Shown: positions 33,737 through 42,804, counted from the stretch's first letter. The stretch is DNA of 42,924 nucleotides from JASLBX01 sp036374175 (GCA_036374175.1 DASUUH010000028.1:1-42924), one strand, 5' to 3'. The notes: generated from the letters alone by a model not told the origin. Translations and numbers: made by a program.

Positions 33737-34755
33737 CGTCCGATCCACCGGGCCTCGATCTGCGCCGGCTGCGTGCGTACTTCGACTCGAAGTGTCCCGG
33801 TCTGGCCCACGGACCGCTCTCGGCCAGCATCATCGAAGGCGGCCGGTCGAACCTCACCTACGTCGTCAGCGCGGCCAACGGGTCGTGGGTACTGCGGCGC
33901 CCACCCCTCGGTCATGTGCTGCCGACCGCGCACAACATGGCGCGGGAGTTTCGGGCCATCAGCGCGCTCGCACCCACGGCCGTCCCCGTCCCTACCCCGA
34001 TCGCGTTGTGCGAGGACGAGTCCGTGCTGGGCGCGCCCTTCTACGTGATGGAGCGGGTCGACGGCACGGTCTACCGGACCGCCCGGCAGTCCGCGACGCT
34101 GACGTCCCAGCAGGCCGGTGCGCTGGCCGAGTCGATGATGCGGGTCCTGGCCGATCTGCACGCTATCGACCCGGCCGCCGTCGGGCTCGCCGATTTCGGC
34201 CGGCCATTGGGATTCCTGGAGCGCCAGTTACGCCGCTGGGCCGCCCAGCTGGACGCGTCCCGAAGCCGTCCCATCGCGGACATCGACGAGCTGCAGGGCG
34301 AGCTCAGCGAACGCGTCCCGGCTTCTCCGGCGCCCGCGATCGTGCACGGCGACTACCGGCTGGACAACCTGATCGTCGACGCCGACCAGGCTATTGCCGC
34401 CGTCGTGGACTGGGAGATGACCACGCTCGGCGACCCGCTGACCGACCTCGGAATCCTGGTCGTTTACTGGGACGGGATGTCGGCGGTGCCCGGCTCGGTC
34501 TCAGAGGCGGTGGGCCCTGCGTCCCCGTTCCCTCGGGCGCCAGCGGTCATCGACATGTACGCCCGGCACCGGGACGTGGACCTGGCGGCCCTGCCGTGGT
34601 ACGTCGCGTTCGGGTACTTCAAGCTCGCCGTCATCACCGAGGGCATCCACTACCGGTACGTCCACGGCCAGACGGTCGGCGCCGGCTTCGAAGGGATCGG
34701 CGAGTTCACCGCGAGGCTTGCCGCGCTCGGCCGCACCACGCTTCGGGAGGCATGA
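33733..34755 (+). CDS. APH/choline-kinase-fold phosphotransferase (ACAD10/11- and LvaA-like)
   Basis: A 340-residue kinase-fold protein. The nucleotide-binding lobe has EGGRSNLTYVVSAANGSWVL. The catalytic loop is IVHGDYRLDNLIVD, and the metal-binding Asp lies in VVDWEMTTLGDPLTDLG. Proteins of this group are fused to, or encoded next to, the ACAD10/11 type of acyl-CoA dehydrogenase. In the levulinate pathway LvaA phosphorylates 4-hydroxyacyl-CoA. Because its stop overlaps the start of just such a dehydrogenase, phosphorylation of a hydroxyacyl-CoA is favoured over antibiotic modification. No direct evidence of substrate exists here. Confidence 0.85.
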   Translation: MTSDPPGLDLRRLRAYFDSKCPGLAHGPLSASIIEGGRSNLTYVVSAANGSWVLRRPPLGHVLPTAHNMAREFRAISALAPTAVPVPTPIALCEDESVLGAPFYVMERVDGTVYRTARQSATLTSQQAGALAESMMRVLADLHAIDPAAVGLADFGRPLGFLERQLRRWAAQLDASRSRPIADIDELQGELSERVPASPAPAIVHGDYRLDNLIVDADQAIAAVVDWEMTTLGDPLTDLGILVVYWDGMSAVPGSVSEAVGPASPFPRAPAVIDMYARHRDVDLAALPWYVAFGYFKLAVITEGIHYRYVHGQTVGAGFEGIGEFTARLAALGRTTLREA

Positions 34756-35993
34756 TGGACTTCGAGTTCGATCAACGTACGCAGGAGCTTCGAGAGCGCC
34801 TGCTCGAGTTCATGGCCGAATACGTCTACCCGGCCGAGCCGGTGCACGCCGAGCAACTCGCCGCCGCCGAGCCGTTCACCCAGCCGCCCATCATCGAGGA
34901 GCTCAAAGCCGAGGCGCGCCGTCGCGGACTGTGGAACCTCTTCCTGCCTGGGGAGCTCGGTGCCGGCCTGACGACTCTCCAGTACGCACCGCTCGCCGAG
35001 ATATCCGGCCGCAGCCCGCACATCGCGCCCGAGGTGATGAACTGCTCGGCTCCGGACACCGGCAACATGGAAGTGCTGGCCTTGTTCGGCACGGCCGAGC
35101 AGCAGGACCAGTGGCTTCACCCGCTGCTGGCCGGTGAGATCCGCTCGGGCTTCGGCATGACCGAACCTGACGTAGCGTCCTCCGACGCCACGACGATCGC
35201 CACGCGTATCGAGCGCAGTAGGGACGAATACGTTGTCACCGGCCGCAAGTGGTGGTGCTCCGGTGCGATGAACCCGCGCGCGAGGGTATTCATCGTCATG
35301 GGCAAGACCGACCCGTCGGCCGACCGGCACCGTCAGCAGAGCATGGTGCTGGTGCCGAGGGACGCGCCGGGTGTAACGATTCACCGCAATCTGACCGTCT
35401 TCGGGTACGACGACCGGTCGCACGGCGGGCATGCCGAGGTCGACTTCGATCGGGTTCGGGTGCCCGCGAGCAACCTCATCGGCCGCGAAGGCGACGGTTT
35501 TGCCATCGCCCAGGCCCGGCTGGGTCCCGGGCGCGTCCACCACTGCATGCGGCTCATCGGCATGGCCGAGCGCGCGCTCGAGCTGATGTGCCGCCGGGCC
35601 AACGAGCGTGAGCCGTTCGGCCGGCCGCTCGCCCAACAGGGCGTAATCCGAGAGTGGGTGGCCGAGGCGCGGATCCGCATCGAGCAGGCCCGCCTGCTGG
35701 TGCTCAAGACCGCCTGGCTGATGGACACGTACGGGAACAAGGAGGCCATGACCGAGATCCAGGCCATCAAGATCGCCGTGCCGTCGATGGTGGAATGGGT
35801 CATCGACAAGGCGATCCAGGTGCACGGCGGCGCGGGGGTGAGCCAGGACTTCCCCCTCGCCGAGTTGTGGACCGCAGCCCGGGTGATCAGGATCGCCGAT
35901 GGCCCGGACGAGGTGCACAAGGCGTCGCTCGGCGGGCGCGAGCTGCGCCGATTCGACCACTCCGAAATGAAGGAAAGTGCTGATCATGCCTGA
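34752..35993 (+). CDS. Acyl-CoA dehydrogenase, ACAD10/11 type
   Basis: A 413-residue acyl-CoA dehydrogenase whose closest family pattern is ACAD10/11 and LvaC. It has MTEPDVASSDATTIATRIER and VHGGAGVSQDFPLAELW. The usual YEGT loop is replaced by RIADGPDEVHK, a feature of this subgroup. The start is the ATG overlapping the kinase stop in ATGATGGAC, after GGGAGG. The same frame stays open well upstream, but that part is the wrong frame of the kinase gene. In the proposed pathway it would remove the phosphate group and yield an enoyl-CoA instead of simply desaturating. Confidence 0.88.
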   Translation: MMDFEFDQRTQELRERLLEFMAEYVYPAEPVHAEQLAAAEPFTQPPIIEELKAEARRRGLWNLFLPGELGAGLTTLQYAPLAEISGRSPHIAPEVMNCSAPDTGNMEVLALFGTAEQQDQWLHPLLAGEIRSGFGMTEPDVASSDATTIATRIERSRDEYVVTGRKWWCSGAMNPRARVFIVMGKTDPSADRHRQQSMVLVPRDAPGVTIHRNLTVFGYDDRSHGGHAEVDFDRVRVPASNLIGREGDGFAIAQARLGPGRVHHCMRLIGMAERALELMCRRANEREPFGRPLAQQGVIREWVAEARIRIEQARLLVLKTAWLMDTYGNKEAMTEIQAIKIAVPSMVEWVIDKAIQVHGGAGVSQDFPLAELWTAARVIRIADGPDEVHKASLGGRELRRFDHSEMKESADHA

Positions 35994-37206
35994 AGCAGTC
36001 ATCGTCGCCACGGCCCGCTCCCCCATCGGGCGCGCGGCCAAAGGATCCCTCGTCGAGATGCGGCCGGACGATTTGACCGCGCAGATCGTCCGGGCGGCTC
36101 TGGACAAGGTGCCGCAACTCGACCCCGCGGACATCGACGACTTGATGCTCGGCTGCGGCCTGCCCGGTGGTGAGCAGGGCTTCAACATGGCGCGGGTCGT
36201 CGCCGTCATGCTGGGCTACGACCACCTGCCCGGCTGCACCGTCGCGCGGTACTGCGCGTCCAGCCTTCAGACCACCAGGATGGCCTTTCACGCGATCAAG
36301 GCCGGCGAGGGCGACGTGTTCATCTCCGCGGGGGTCGAGACGGTCTCGCGGTACGTCAAAGGCAACTCGGACACCTGGCCGGACACCATGAACCCGGTGT
36401 TCGACGACGCCAGGGCCCGCACGGCCGCGGCCGCCGAGGGCGATGCGACGTCGTGGCACGACCCGCGCGAGAACGGCAACCTGCCTGACGTCTACATCGC
36501 GATGGGCCAAACCGCCGAGAATCTCGCACTGGCCAAAGGTGTGACACGAGAGGAGATGGACGAGTTCGGCGTCCGGTCTCAGAACCTGGCCGAGAAGGCC
36601 ATCGCGGACGGCTTTTGGGCGCGTGAGATCGTGCCGGTCACCCTGCCGGACGGCCGAGTGATCGAAGCCGACGACGGGCCGCGGCCTGGCACGACGTTGG
36701 AGAAGGTGGCCGCGCTGCAGCCGGTTTTCCGGCCGAACGGCCGGGTGACCGCCGGCAACTGCTGCCCGCTCAACGACGGTGCGGCCGCTGTGGTGATCAT
36801 GTCGGACACGAAGGCTAGGTCTCTCGGCATCACGCCGCTGGCACGGATTGTCTCGACCGGGGTGTCGGCGCTGTCCCCTGAGATCATGGGACTCGGGCCG
36901 GTCGAGGCGTCGAATCGGGCGCTGGCGCTGGCCGGGCTGACCACCGACGACATCGACCTGGTGGAGATCAATGAGGCGTTCGCCGCCCAGGTGATCCCGT
37001 CTTACCAGGACCTTGGCATCGATCTGGACAGGCTGAATGTCAACGGTGGCTCGATCGCGGTGGGTCACCCCTTTGGCATGACCGGCGCGCGGATCACCAC
37101 GACCCTGGTGAACTCGTTGCAGTTCCATGACAAAGAACTCGGGCTCGAGACGATGTGCGTCGGCGGCGGGCAGGGTATGGCCATGGTGATCGAGAGGCTG
37201 AGCTGA
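35986..37206 (+). CDS. Acetyl-CoA acyltransferase (thiolase)
   Basis: A degradative-type thiolase of 406 residues that cleaves 3-oxoacyl-CoA to acetyl-CoA and a shorter acyl-CoA. The nucleophile is Cys90 in ARYCASSLQTTRMA. Other hallmarks are NEAFAAQVIPSY, GGSIAVGHPFGMTGAR with the catalytic His, and the C-terminal Cys in CVGGGQGMAM. The ATG at 35986 is preferred over the upstream GTG at 35977, because the family N-terminus (EAVIVATARSPIG) begins right after it. It overlaps the dehydrogenase by eight bases. It supplies the last step of the beta-oxidation cycle in this operon. Confidence 0.94.
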   Translation: MPEAVIVATARSPIGRAAKGSLVEMRPDDLTAQIVRAALDKVPQLDPADIDDLMLGCGLPGGEQGFNMARVVAVMLGYDHLPGCTVARYCASSLQTTRMAFHAIKAGEGDVFISAGVETVSRYVKGNSDTWPDTMNPVFDDARARTAAAAEGDATSWHDPRENGNLPDVYIAMGQTAENLALAKGVTREEMDEFGVRSQNLAEKAIADGFWAREIVPVTLPDGRVIEADDGPRPGTTLEKVAALQPVFRPNGRVTAGNCCPLNDGAAAVVIMSDTKARSLGITPLARIVSTGVSALSPEIMGLGPVEASNRALALAGLTTDDIDLVEINEAFAAQVIPSYQDLGIDLDRLNVNGGSIAVGHPFGMTGARITTTLVNSLQFHDKELGLETMCVGGGQGMAMVIERLS

Positions 37207-37958
37207 TGGCCGAACGGCTGGCCGGCAAGGTGGCGATCGTCACCGGCGGCAGCAGGGGAATCGGGCTGGCCGTTGCGCAGCGCCTGCTGGACGAGGGCGC
37301 ACACGTGACCGTCACGGCTCGCAAACCCGATGGGCTGTCCGATGCAGTGGCCGAACTCGGCGGTGATGACCGAGTGCTGGGCGTGTCTGGCAAGGCGCAT
37401 GACCCGCAGCACCAGGTGGACACGGTCGCGCAGGTGATCGACCGCTTCGGCCGGATCGATGTGCTGGTCAACAACGCCGGGACCAGCCCGGTGATGGGCC
37501 CGCTGATGGATTTGGAGATGCCGGCCGCAGCAAAGATCTTGGAGATCAACCTGCTCGCCGCGCTCGGCTGGTCCCAGCAGATCTACCGCGCGTGGTGGAA
37601 GGACCACGACGGCGCCATCGTCAACATGGCCTCGACCGCGGGCGTCGGGGTTTCGCCCGGCATCGGAATGTACGGCGTCAGCAAGGCCGGCTTGATCAAC
37701 TTGACCAAACAACTGGCCTTCGAGCTGAGCCCCTCGGTACGGGTTAATGCGGTGGCACCCGCGGTGGTCAAGACTCGGTTCGCCCGCGCGCTGTACGAAC
37801 ACGGTGAGCAGGAGGTCGCCGAGCTTTATCCGCTCAAGCGGCTCGGTGTGCCGGAGGACGTCGCGGCCGCGGTGGCGTACCTGGCCTCGGACGACGCTGC
37901 GTGGGTGACGGGGCAGACGATCGTCCTGGACGGCGGCGTCACGATGGCAGCGACCTAA
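37206..37958 (+). CDS. SDR oxidoreductase
   Basis: A second short-chain dehydrogenase, 250 residues, last in the operon. It has VTGGSRGIG, NNAG in VLVNNAGTSPVMGP, the catalytic Ser in NMASTAGVGVS and the YGVSK motif, and ends WVTGQTIVLDGGV. It differs enough from the first SDR to suggest another substrate, for instance a 4-oxo/4-hydroxy step against a 3-hydroxy step, but that is inference. Its ATG shares one base with the thiolase TGA, in TGATG. A hairpin follows the stop. Confidence 0.9.
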   Translation: MAERLAGKVAIVTGGSRGIGLAVAQRLLDEGAHVTVTARKPDGLSDAVAELGGDDRVLGVSGKAHDPQHQVDTVAQVIDRFGRIDVLVNNAGTSPVMGPLMDLEMPAAAKILEINLLAALGWSQQIYRAWWKDHDGAIVNMASTAGVGVSPGIGMYGVSKAGLINLTKQLAFELSPSVRVNAVAPAVVKTRFARALYEHGEQEVAELYPLKRLGVPEDVAAAVAYLASDDAAWVTGQTIVLDGGVTMAAT

Positions 37959-37961
37959 GGT

Positions 37962-37988
37962 CCGGGCCGCGTGGCCGGCTGGGCCCGG
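37962..37988. terminator. Possible bidirectional terminator
   Basis: CCGGGCC and GGCCCGG can pair as a 7-bp stem with a 13-base loop between the convergent last SDR gene and the pnkp gene. There is no T-run. The gap is only 31 bp and GC-rich, so chance pairing is possible. Confidence 0.4.
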
Positions 37989-37989
37989 G

Positions 37990-40512
37990 TCACAACCGAG
38001 GATCGACAGGTTCGGATTCAAGGGCGAGCACGGCGAAGACCGCCTGGTGCACCCGCCACAACGGCTCATGTGTGACGAAGCCGGCGAGGGCGTCCAAACC
38101 GAGACCGTGCTCACGCAGCGCGAGCTGACGTTTCTTGCCGAGGTGCCGATCGCGCAGCATGTCGAGCGAGCCGGTGTAGTCGGGTCCGTAGATGATGCGG
38201 AGATACTCCCGGCCGCGCACCTTGAGTCCGGGTTGCACCTTGCCGCTGGTCAGGTGGGCCGGCTTGACCACAATGCCCTCTCCCCCGCTCCCGGTCAGCT
38301 CGAGCCACCAGTCGGCCGCTGCTGCACGCTGATCTGCCGAGGCCAGATCGACGAAGCGGTGCCGGGTAGGCGTGATCAGGTCTCCCCTGAGCTTCGAGAG
38401 CTCAGCGAGGTGCCACTCGTGCGGCTCGGTGAGAGCAAGCACCCGACCTTCTGCGGCCAGGATCTGAAACGGCGCCAGGGTGATCCCGCGAAGGCCTTGC
38501 GTCGGGCGGTAGTAGGCCGCGTAGGCGTCCCGGAAAGCCGTCGCGTTGCTCAACCGCTGCTGGGTCCGTGCGACCAGGTCGGCGACATCCAGTGCGCGCT
38601 CGGCGGCCGTGTCCAACGTCGCAAGCAGCGCGGGCAGGGCTTCTCGTGCCGCGGCTCCGACCGACGCGTACTGGGCCTTGATGAGCTCGATCGCCTTCGC
38701 GGACCAGGGCAGCAGCTCGCAGTCGAGCGCGAGCCAGTCCGTCTCGAGGGACTCGAACAACGGCGTGGCGGTTTCTCGCAGCTGGTCGACCAGTTCGCCC
38801 GTGGTGTCGAGGATCTGCCGTCCGGTACGGGTGTAGATCGTGCCGGTGGTGCCGTCCGCGACTCCGAACCGCCGCTCGGCTCCTGCCTCGTCCCTGGCTA
38901 TCACGGCGATGGCGCGCGAGCCCATGTGCTTTTCCTCGCAGACCACGCGGGTGACGCCGGCCGCGGCGTACTCGTCGAAGGCCTGCTCCGGATGCTCCAG
39001 AAACCCGTCCAACTTCGAGGCGGCCGCGGGCGACATGGTGGGTGGTAGGTAGATCAGCCACCGCGGATCCACGGCGAACCGGCTCATGATCTCCAGCGCG
39101 GCGGCGGCGTTCTCCTCGGGAATCTTCACCTTGCCCGCGTGAGCTCGCTCCAGCCAGCGCGTGCCGGCGACGTCAGAGATCTTCAGGACCGACCGCTCGC
39201 GGTCACCGGTAACCGGAGCCAGCGGCCGCACCGGCTCGTACCACTCCTGCTCAGCTTCGACCTGGACGAGCTCGCGCTCGGGGTAGCGCAGGGCGGTCAG
39301 AGAACCGCCGAACACGGCGCCCGTGTCGAGGCAGATCGTGTTGTTGACCCATTCGGCCTTGGGTACCGGCGTGTGGCCGTAGACGACCACCGCCTTGCCC
39401 CTGTACTCCTCCGCCCACGGATACCGGACCGGCAGCCCATACTCGTCGGTTTCGCCGGTCGTGTCGCCGTACAGCGCGAATGAGCGCACTCGCCCCGACG
39501 ACCGTCCGTGGTAGGCCTCCTTCAGGCCCGCGTGGGCGACCACGAGCTTGCCGTCGTCGAGCACGTAGTGGCTGATGAGACGGTCCATGAAGGCCAGTGC
39601 CGCCGCACGGAAATCCGCCGGCTCCGCGCCGAGCTGAGCGAGCGATTCGGCCAGCCCGTGCGAAACGCTCACCTTGGCACCCTTGAGCGCCCGGACAAGC
39701 TTGACCTCGTGGTTACCAGAGACGCAGAGAGCAGTCCCGGCCTGAACCATGCCCATGACCAGCCGGAGGACGCCGGGTGTGTCCGGGCCGCGGTCGACGA
39801 GGTCGCCGAGGAAGACGGCGGTGCGGCCCTCGGGATGAGACGCGCCGACGGCAACGTCGCCATCGAGCTCAAGCCGCCAGCCAAGTTCGATCAGCAACTT
39901 GCGCAGCTCGAGGGCGCAGCCGTGGACGTCACCGATGACGTCGAACGGTCCGTGCAGGTCGGTGCGGTCGTTCCAGGGCCGCTCGCGGGATACCTGTGCC
40001 GCCTCGACCTGGTCGACTCCGCGCAGCACGTGGACCCGCCGGAAGCCCTCCTTCTTGAGCCGGCCGAGTGAGCGCTTGAGGTCGCGATGCTGCCGCGAGA
40101 CGACGTGCCTACCGAACTCGCGGTCCGGGCGCTCGCGGTTGCGCTCGACGGCGACCGACTCGGGCACGTCGATGACGATGGCGTCCACCAGTACGTCGTG
40201 GCTGCGGGCGAGCTTGATGAGAGAGGCTCTTGAAGCCTGTTGCACGTTCGTGGCATCAACGACCGTCAACAATCCGCGCCGCAGGCGCGTGCCGGCGATG
40301 TAGTGCAGCACGTCGAATGCGTCCGCCGTTGCGGACTGATCGTTTTCGTCGTCGGCAACCAACCCCCGGCAGGAGTCACTGGAGATGACCTCGGTCGGCT
40401 TGAAGTGCTTGCGCGCGAAGGTCGATTTTCCGCTACCGGAGACGCCGACGAGCACCACCAGCCCCATCGACGGGACGGTGATCTGCACCGGCTCGACCAC
40501 GTCATGCGTCAC
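37990..40512 (-). CDS. pnkp: Polynucleotide kinase-phosphatase Pnkp (RNA repair)
   Basis: This bacterial RNA-repair enzyme heals and seals broken RNA together with Hen1. The 840 residues hold three modules in the expected order. The 5'-kinase has a P-loop GVSGSGKST at 23-31. The central metallophosphoesterase carries GDVHG at 194-198, GDLVDRG at 236-242 and GNHE at 266-269. The C-terminal adenylyltransferase/ligase has EEKHMGSR around Lys528, the KxMGS version typical of this family. The GTG start overlaps the hen1 stop by 11 bases, so the pair is coupled. Likely substrates are tRNAs cut by ribotoxins. Confidence 0.95.
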   Translation of the reverse strand: MTHDVVEPVQITVPSMGLVVLVGVSGSGKSTFARKHFKPTEVISSDSCRGLVADDENDQSATADAFDVLHYIAGTRLRRGLLTVVDATNVQQASRASLIKLARSHDVLVDAIVIDVPESVAVERNRERPDREFGRHVVSRQHRDLKRSLGRLKKEGFRRVHVLRGVDQVEAAQVSRERPWNDRTDLHGPFDVIGDVHGCALELRKLLIELGWRLELDGDVAVGASHPEGRTAVFLGDLVDRGPDTPGVLRLVMGMVQAGTALCVSGNHEVKLVRALKGAKVSVSHGLAESLAQLGAEPADFRAAALAFMDRLISHYVLDDGKLVVAHAGLKEAYHGRSSGRVRSFALYGDTTGETDEYGLPVRYPWAEEYRGKAVVVYGHTPVPKAEWVNNTICLDTGAVFGGSLTALRYPERELVQVEAEQEWYEPVRPLAPVTGDRERSVLKISDVAGTRWLERAHAGKVKIPEENAAAALEIMSRFAVDPRWLIYLPPTMSPAAASKLDGFLEHPEQAFDEYAAAGVTRVVCEEKHMGSRAIAVIARDEAGAERRFGVADGTTGTIYTRTGRQILDTTGELVDQLRETATPLFESLETDWLALDCELLPWSAKAIELIKAQYASVGAAAREALPALLATLDTAAERALDVADLVARTQQRLSNATAFRDAYAAYYRPTQGLRGITLAPFQILAAEGRVLALTEPHEWHLAELSKLRGDLITPTRHRFVDLASADQRAAAADWWLELTGSGGEGIVVKPAHLTSGKVQPGLKVRGREYLRIIYGPDYTGSLDMLRDRHLGKKRQLALREHGLGLDALAGFVTHEPLWRVHQAVFAVLALESEPVDPRL

Positions 40513-41902
40513 GGCTGAACACCGCCATCTGGGTAGGCGTGCCGACGGCCTCGTCGATGTCGCCTATGCCGCGGCGCTCGACGGTGTATCCGTACGTCGC
40601 GGCGACCCTGTCCGACCAGTCGGCGAACTGGGCGCGTTCCCACTCGAATCGGTGGTCTGGGTGACGCCTGCCGACGACGTTTTCGTAGTTGACGTTGTAC
40701 TCGCTGTTGGGCGTGGTGACGATGACCGCATCTGGCTTCGCCACGCCGAAGACAACCCGCTCAAGGGCAGCCAGCCGCGGCGGGTCGACGTGCTCCATGA
40801 CCTCCATCAGCACCGCCGCGTCGAAGCCGGCAAGGCGGTCGTCCTCGTACGTGAGGGCTCCTTGGAACAGCGTCACGCGGCTGGACTGACGCTCACTCAT
40901 CCGCTCAATGCGCAGCCGGCGCGCCGCGTACTGGAGGGAACGCACGGACACGTCCACACCCGCGATCCGGCGGAATGCCGGCGTCTTCACGAGCCGATCG
41001 AGGAACTGCCCGGAGCCGCAGCCCAGGTCGATGACTGACTCGGCGCCGATCTCGAGGAGCACTTGGATGACCGCGTCGTGTCGCTGAGCGTTGAGCGGGA
41101 CGCGCTGCTCCTCCGGCCAAAGGAGTTCCTCGTCCTCGGCGGGTTCGACAGCGTCTTCGACCTCGTCGCCGAGTTCGGCCAAACGTGCGAGAGCCACGCT
41201 GATCAGACGGCCACGTCGGCCAAGGTAGCGGCGGGTAATCAGGGTCCGGTCCGGGTGGGTGGCGAGCCAGCCCTCGCCCGAGCGGATCAGCTTGTCGATC
41301 TCGTCCAGCCCCTGCCAGTAGTGCTTGGACTCGTCGAGGACGGGCAGTAGGACGTGCAGCTGGTTCAGGGCGTCAGCCAGGCGGATCGTGCCGGTCAGGT
41401 TGAGCCGGACGTACCTGGAATCGCCCCATTCGGGAAAGCTGCCGTCAAGTGCGATCGGCGTCGCGTCCACTGTCCAGCCCAGTGGCTCGAACAGCCGGTG
41501 TGCGACGTCCGGCCCACCGCGGCACGGCAGAACGGGGATGGCGATCTCCAACGGGATGGCTGCATCCGCGAGTTCCTGACGTGCGGCGCACCGTCCGCTG
41601 CGGGCCGTGCTGAACACGTCGGCTAGTGCGACGCCCATCAGTGACGAGGCGGCGTACGAGCGGTCGTTGACGTACTGCGCGAGGCTGAAGTCCGCGGAGT
41701 TGCGGGCCCGCGACCGCGCCAGTTTTACCGGGTCGATCTCGAGGACGAGCGCCGCTGTGCAGCGGTCGTCGGTCGCCTCCGGGTAGAAGACCGTCGCAAC
41801 GCCGAACGACTGTTTGAACTCCTGGACCCGGTCCGGATGTTTGTGCAGGAGATACCCGAGGTCGGTCGCCGGGTAATGGGTCGTCGAGACGGTCAGGAAC
41901 AC
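40502..41902 (-). CDS. hen1: RNA 3'-terminal 2'-O-methyltransferase Hen1
   Basis: Bacterial Hen1 2'-O-methylates the 3' end of a cut RNA before Pnkp seals it, so the repaired site resists a second cut. The 466 residues include the bacterial N-terminal domain starting FLTVSTTHYPATDLGYLLHK, which activates Pnkp ligation. The C-terminal SAM methyltransferase has VIDLGCGSGQF at about 290-300. Metal ligands are Glu367, Glu370 and His371 in MEVMEH, and His417 in RRHPDHRFEW. The GTG at 41902 is chosen because the conserved N-terminus starts there; a longer frame begins at 41947. Confidence 0.95.
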   Translation of the reverse strand: MFLTVSTTHYPATDLGYLLHKHPDRVQEFKQSFGVATVFYPEATDDRCTAALVLEIDPVKLARSRARNSADFSLAQYVNDRSYAASSLMGVALADVFSTARSGRCAARQELADAAIPLEIAIPVLPCRGGPDVAHRLFEPLGWTVDATPIALDGSFPEWGDSRYVRLNLTGTIRLADALNQLHVLLPVLDESKHYWQGLDEIDKLIRSGEGWLATHPDRTLITRRYLGRRGRLISVALARLAELGDEVEDAVEPAEDEELLWPEEQRVPLNAQRHDAVIQVLLEIGAESVIDLGCGSGQFLDRLVKTPAFRRIAGVDVSVRSLQYAARRLRIERMSERQSSRVTLFQGALTYEDDRLAGFDAAVLMEVMEHVDPPRLAALERVVFGVAKPDAVIVTTPNSEYNVNYENVVGRRHPDHRFEWERAQFADWSDRVAATYGYTVERRGIGDIDEAVGTPTQMAVFSRDA

Positions 41903-41982
41903 GCGCCCAGTCTGCCCGAGGGCCGCAATCGGTTTTCTGCGGTCCACAGGGAATCGCTACCGTGCGGCGATACCGAGCGAAG

Positions 41983-42757
41983 CTAGGCCGCCACCTCGAA
42001 CAAGCTGGACGCATCGCCCACTCGGTAATTCGAGTATGCGGACGTTTCAATGGAGACCTTGCCCGCCACGACACTCATCGGGATAAGGAACAGACGGCCT
42101 TCGCCACTGACGATGAAGAAGAAGTCGAGTTCATCGGGATCGTATGGGACAAGGCCGCCCTCCTTCTCGGCCGAGTATGGTCGGTGGCCGACCGCCACAA
42201 GGTACCCGCCGGCACACGATCGTTGCGTGCTGCTCTTGACCTGGATTCGGTTGACAACACCGGCGAATGTCGCGAGGAAATCGTACGAACGCGGTTCCGT
42301 CGGTGCGCCACGGGCACCCCGCGGAAAGTGAACCACGCGATGGCAATGGATTCGGCCGCGACTCGAAGCTTGTTCATCATCGGACGCAGGCGATGTACCT
42401 CGGACGGCAGGGGGCATTCGGTGGTGGCTGAAGATGCGCTGTGTCTAGGCCCAACCGGAGGGCGTGGCCCTTGACCCGCGCGCGCGACTCGCCCCGGTCG
42501 GTCAGGCCGAGCTGAACCAACACGTCGGTCCATGTACTGGCGCCGTTTACGGCCTGCCGGAGATCTGCATCAGACCATGCGCGCTGATGCGTGAAATGCG
42601 TCGTATCGAGACCGAGCCGCTCAACATGCCGCTTGACGGACCGCAGCATGCCGGCGGATGTGGCCTTCAAACCGAGCTCTCGGCACACTCCTCGCCAGGA
42701 CTTCGCGTTTGCCACAGCGAAGACCAGCTGCTCGTCAGTCCAGCCGCGCGTGTCCAT
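41983..42757 (-). pseudogene. Frameshifted double-HTH PD-(D/E)XK endonuclease-like gene
   Basis: Three consecutive frames on the minus strand together make one recognisable protein. The first holds two similar helix-turn-helix-like repeats: WTDEQLVFAVANAKSWRGVC with KRHVERLGLDTTHF, and WSDADLRQAVNGASTWTDVL with KGHALRLGLDTAHL. The frame then shifts to LRVAAESIAIAWFTFRGVPV and shifts again to PTEPRSYDFLATFAGVVNRI, then QVKSST. The last part resembles PD-(D/E)XK nucleases of the group I intron endonuclease type and runs to DASSLFEVAA. One base lost near 42390-42430 and one near 42305 would explain the shifts. It is probably inactive unless these are sequencing errors. Confidence 0.7.
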
Positions 42758-42804
42758 ATCCGAACACTAGTGCGAGCCGCCGACAACTCTAACGATCAAT
42801 GAAG

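Noticed and set aside
33792..34751. Upstream extension of the second acyl-CoA dehydrogenase as a 733-residue fusion
   Set aside because: It is the wrong frame of the APH kinase gene and reads as Arg/Gly/Pro-rich shadow sequence. The ATG at 34752 with GGGAGG fits the family N-terminus.
33733..34755. Aminoglycoside-resistance kinase
   Set aside because: The fold is shared, but coupling to an ACAD10/11-type dehydrogenase inside an acyl-CoA operon points to a metabolic acyl-CoA kinase.
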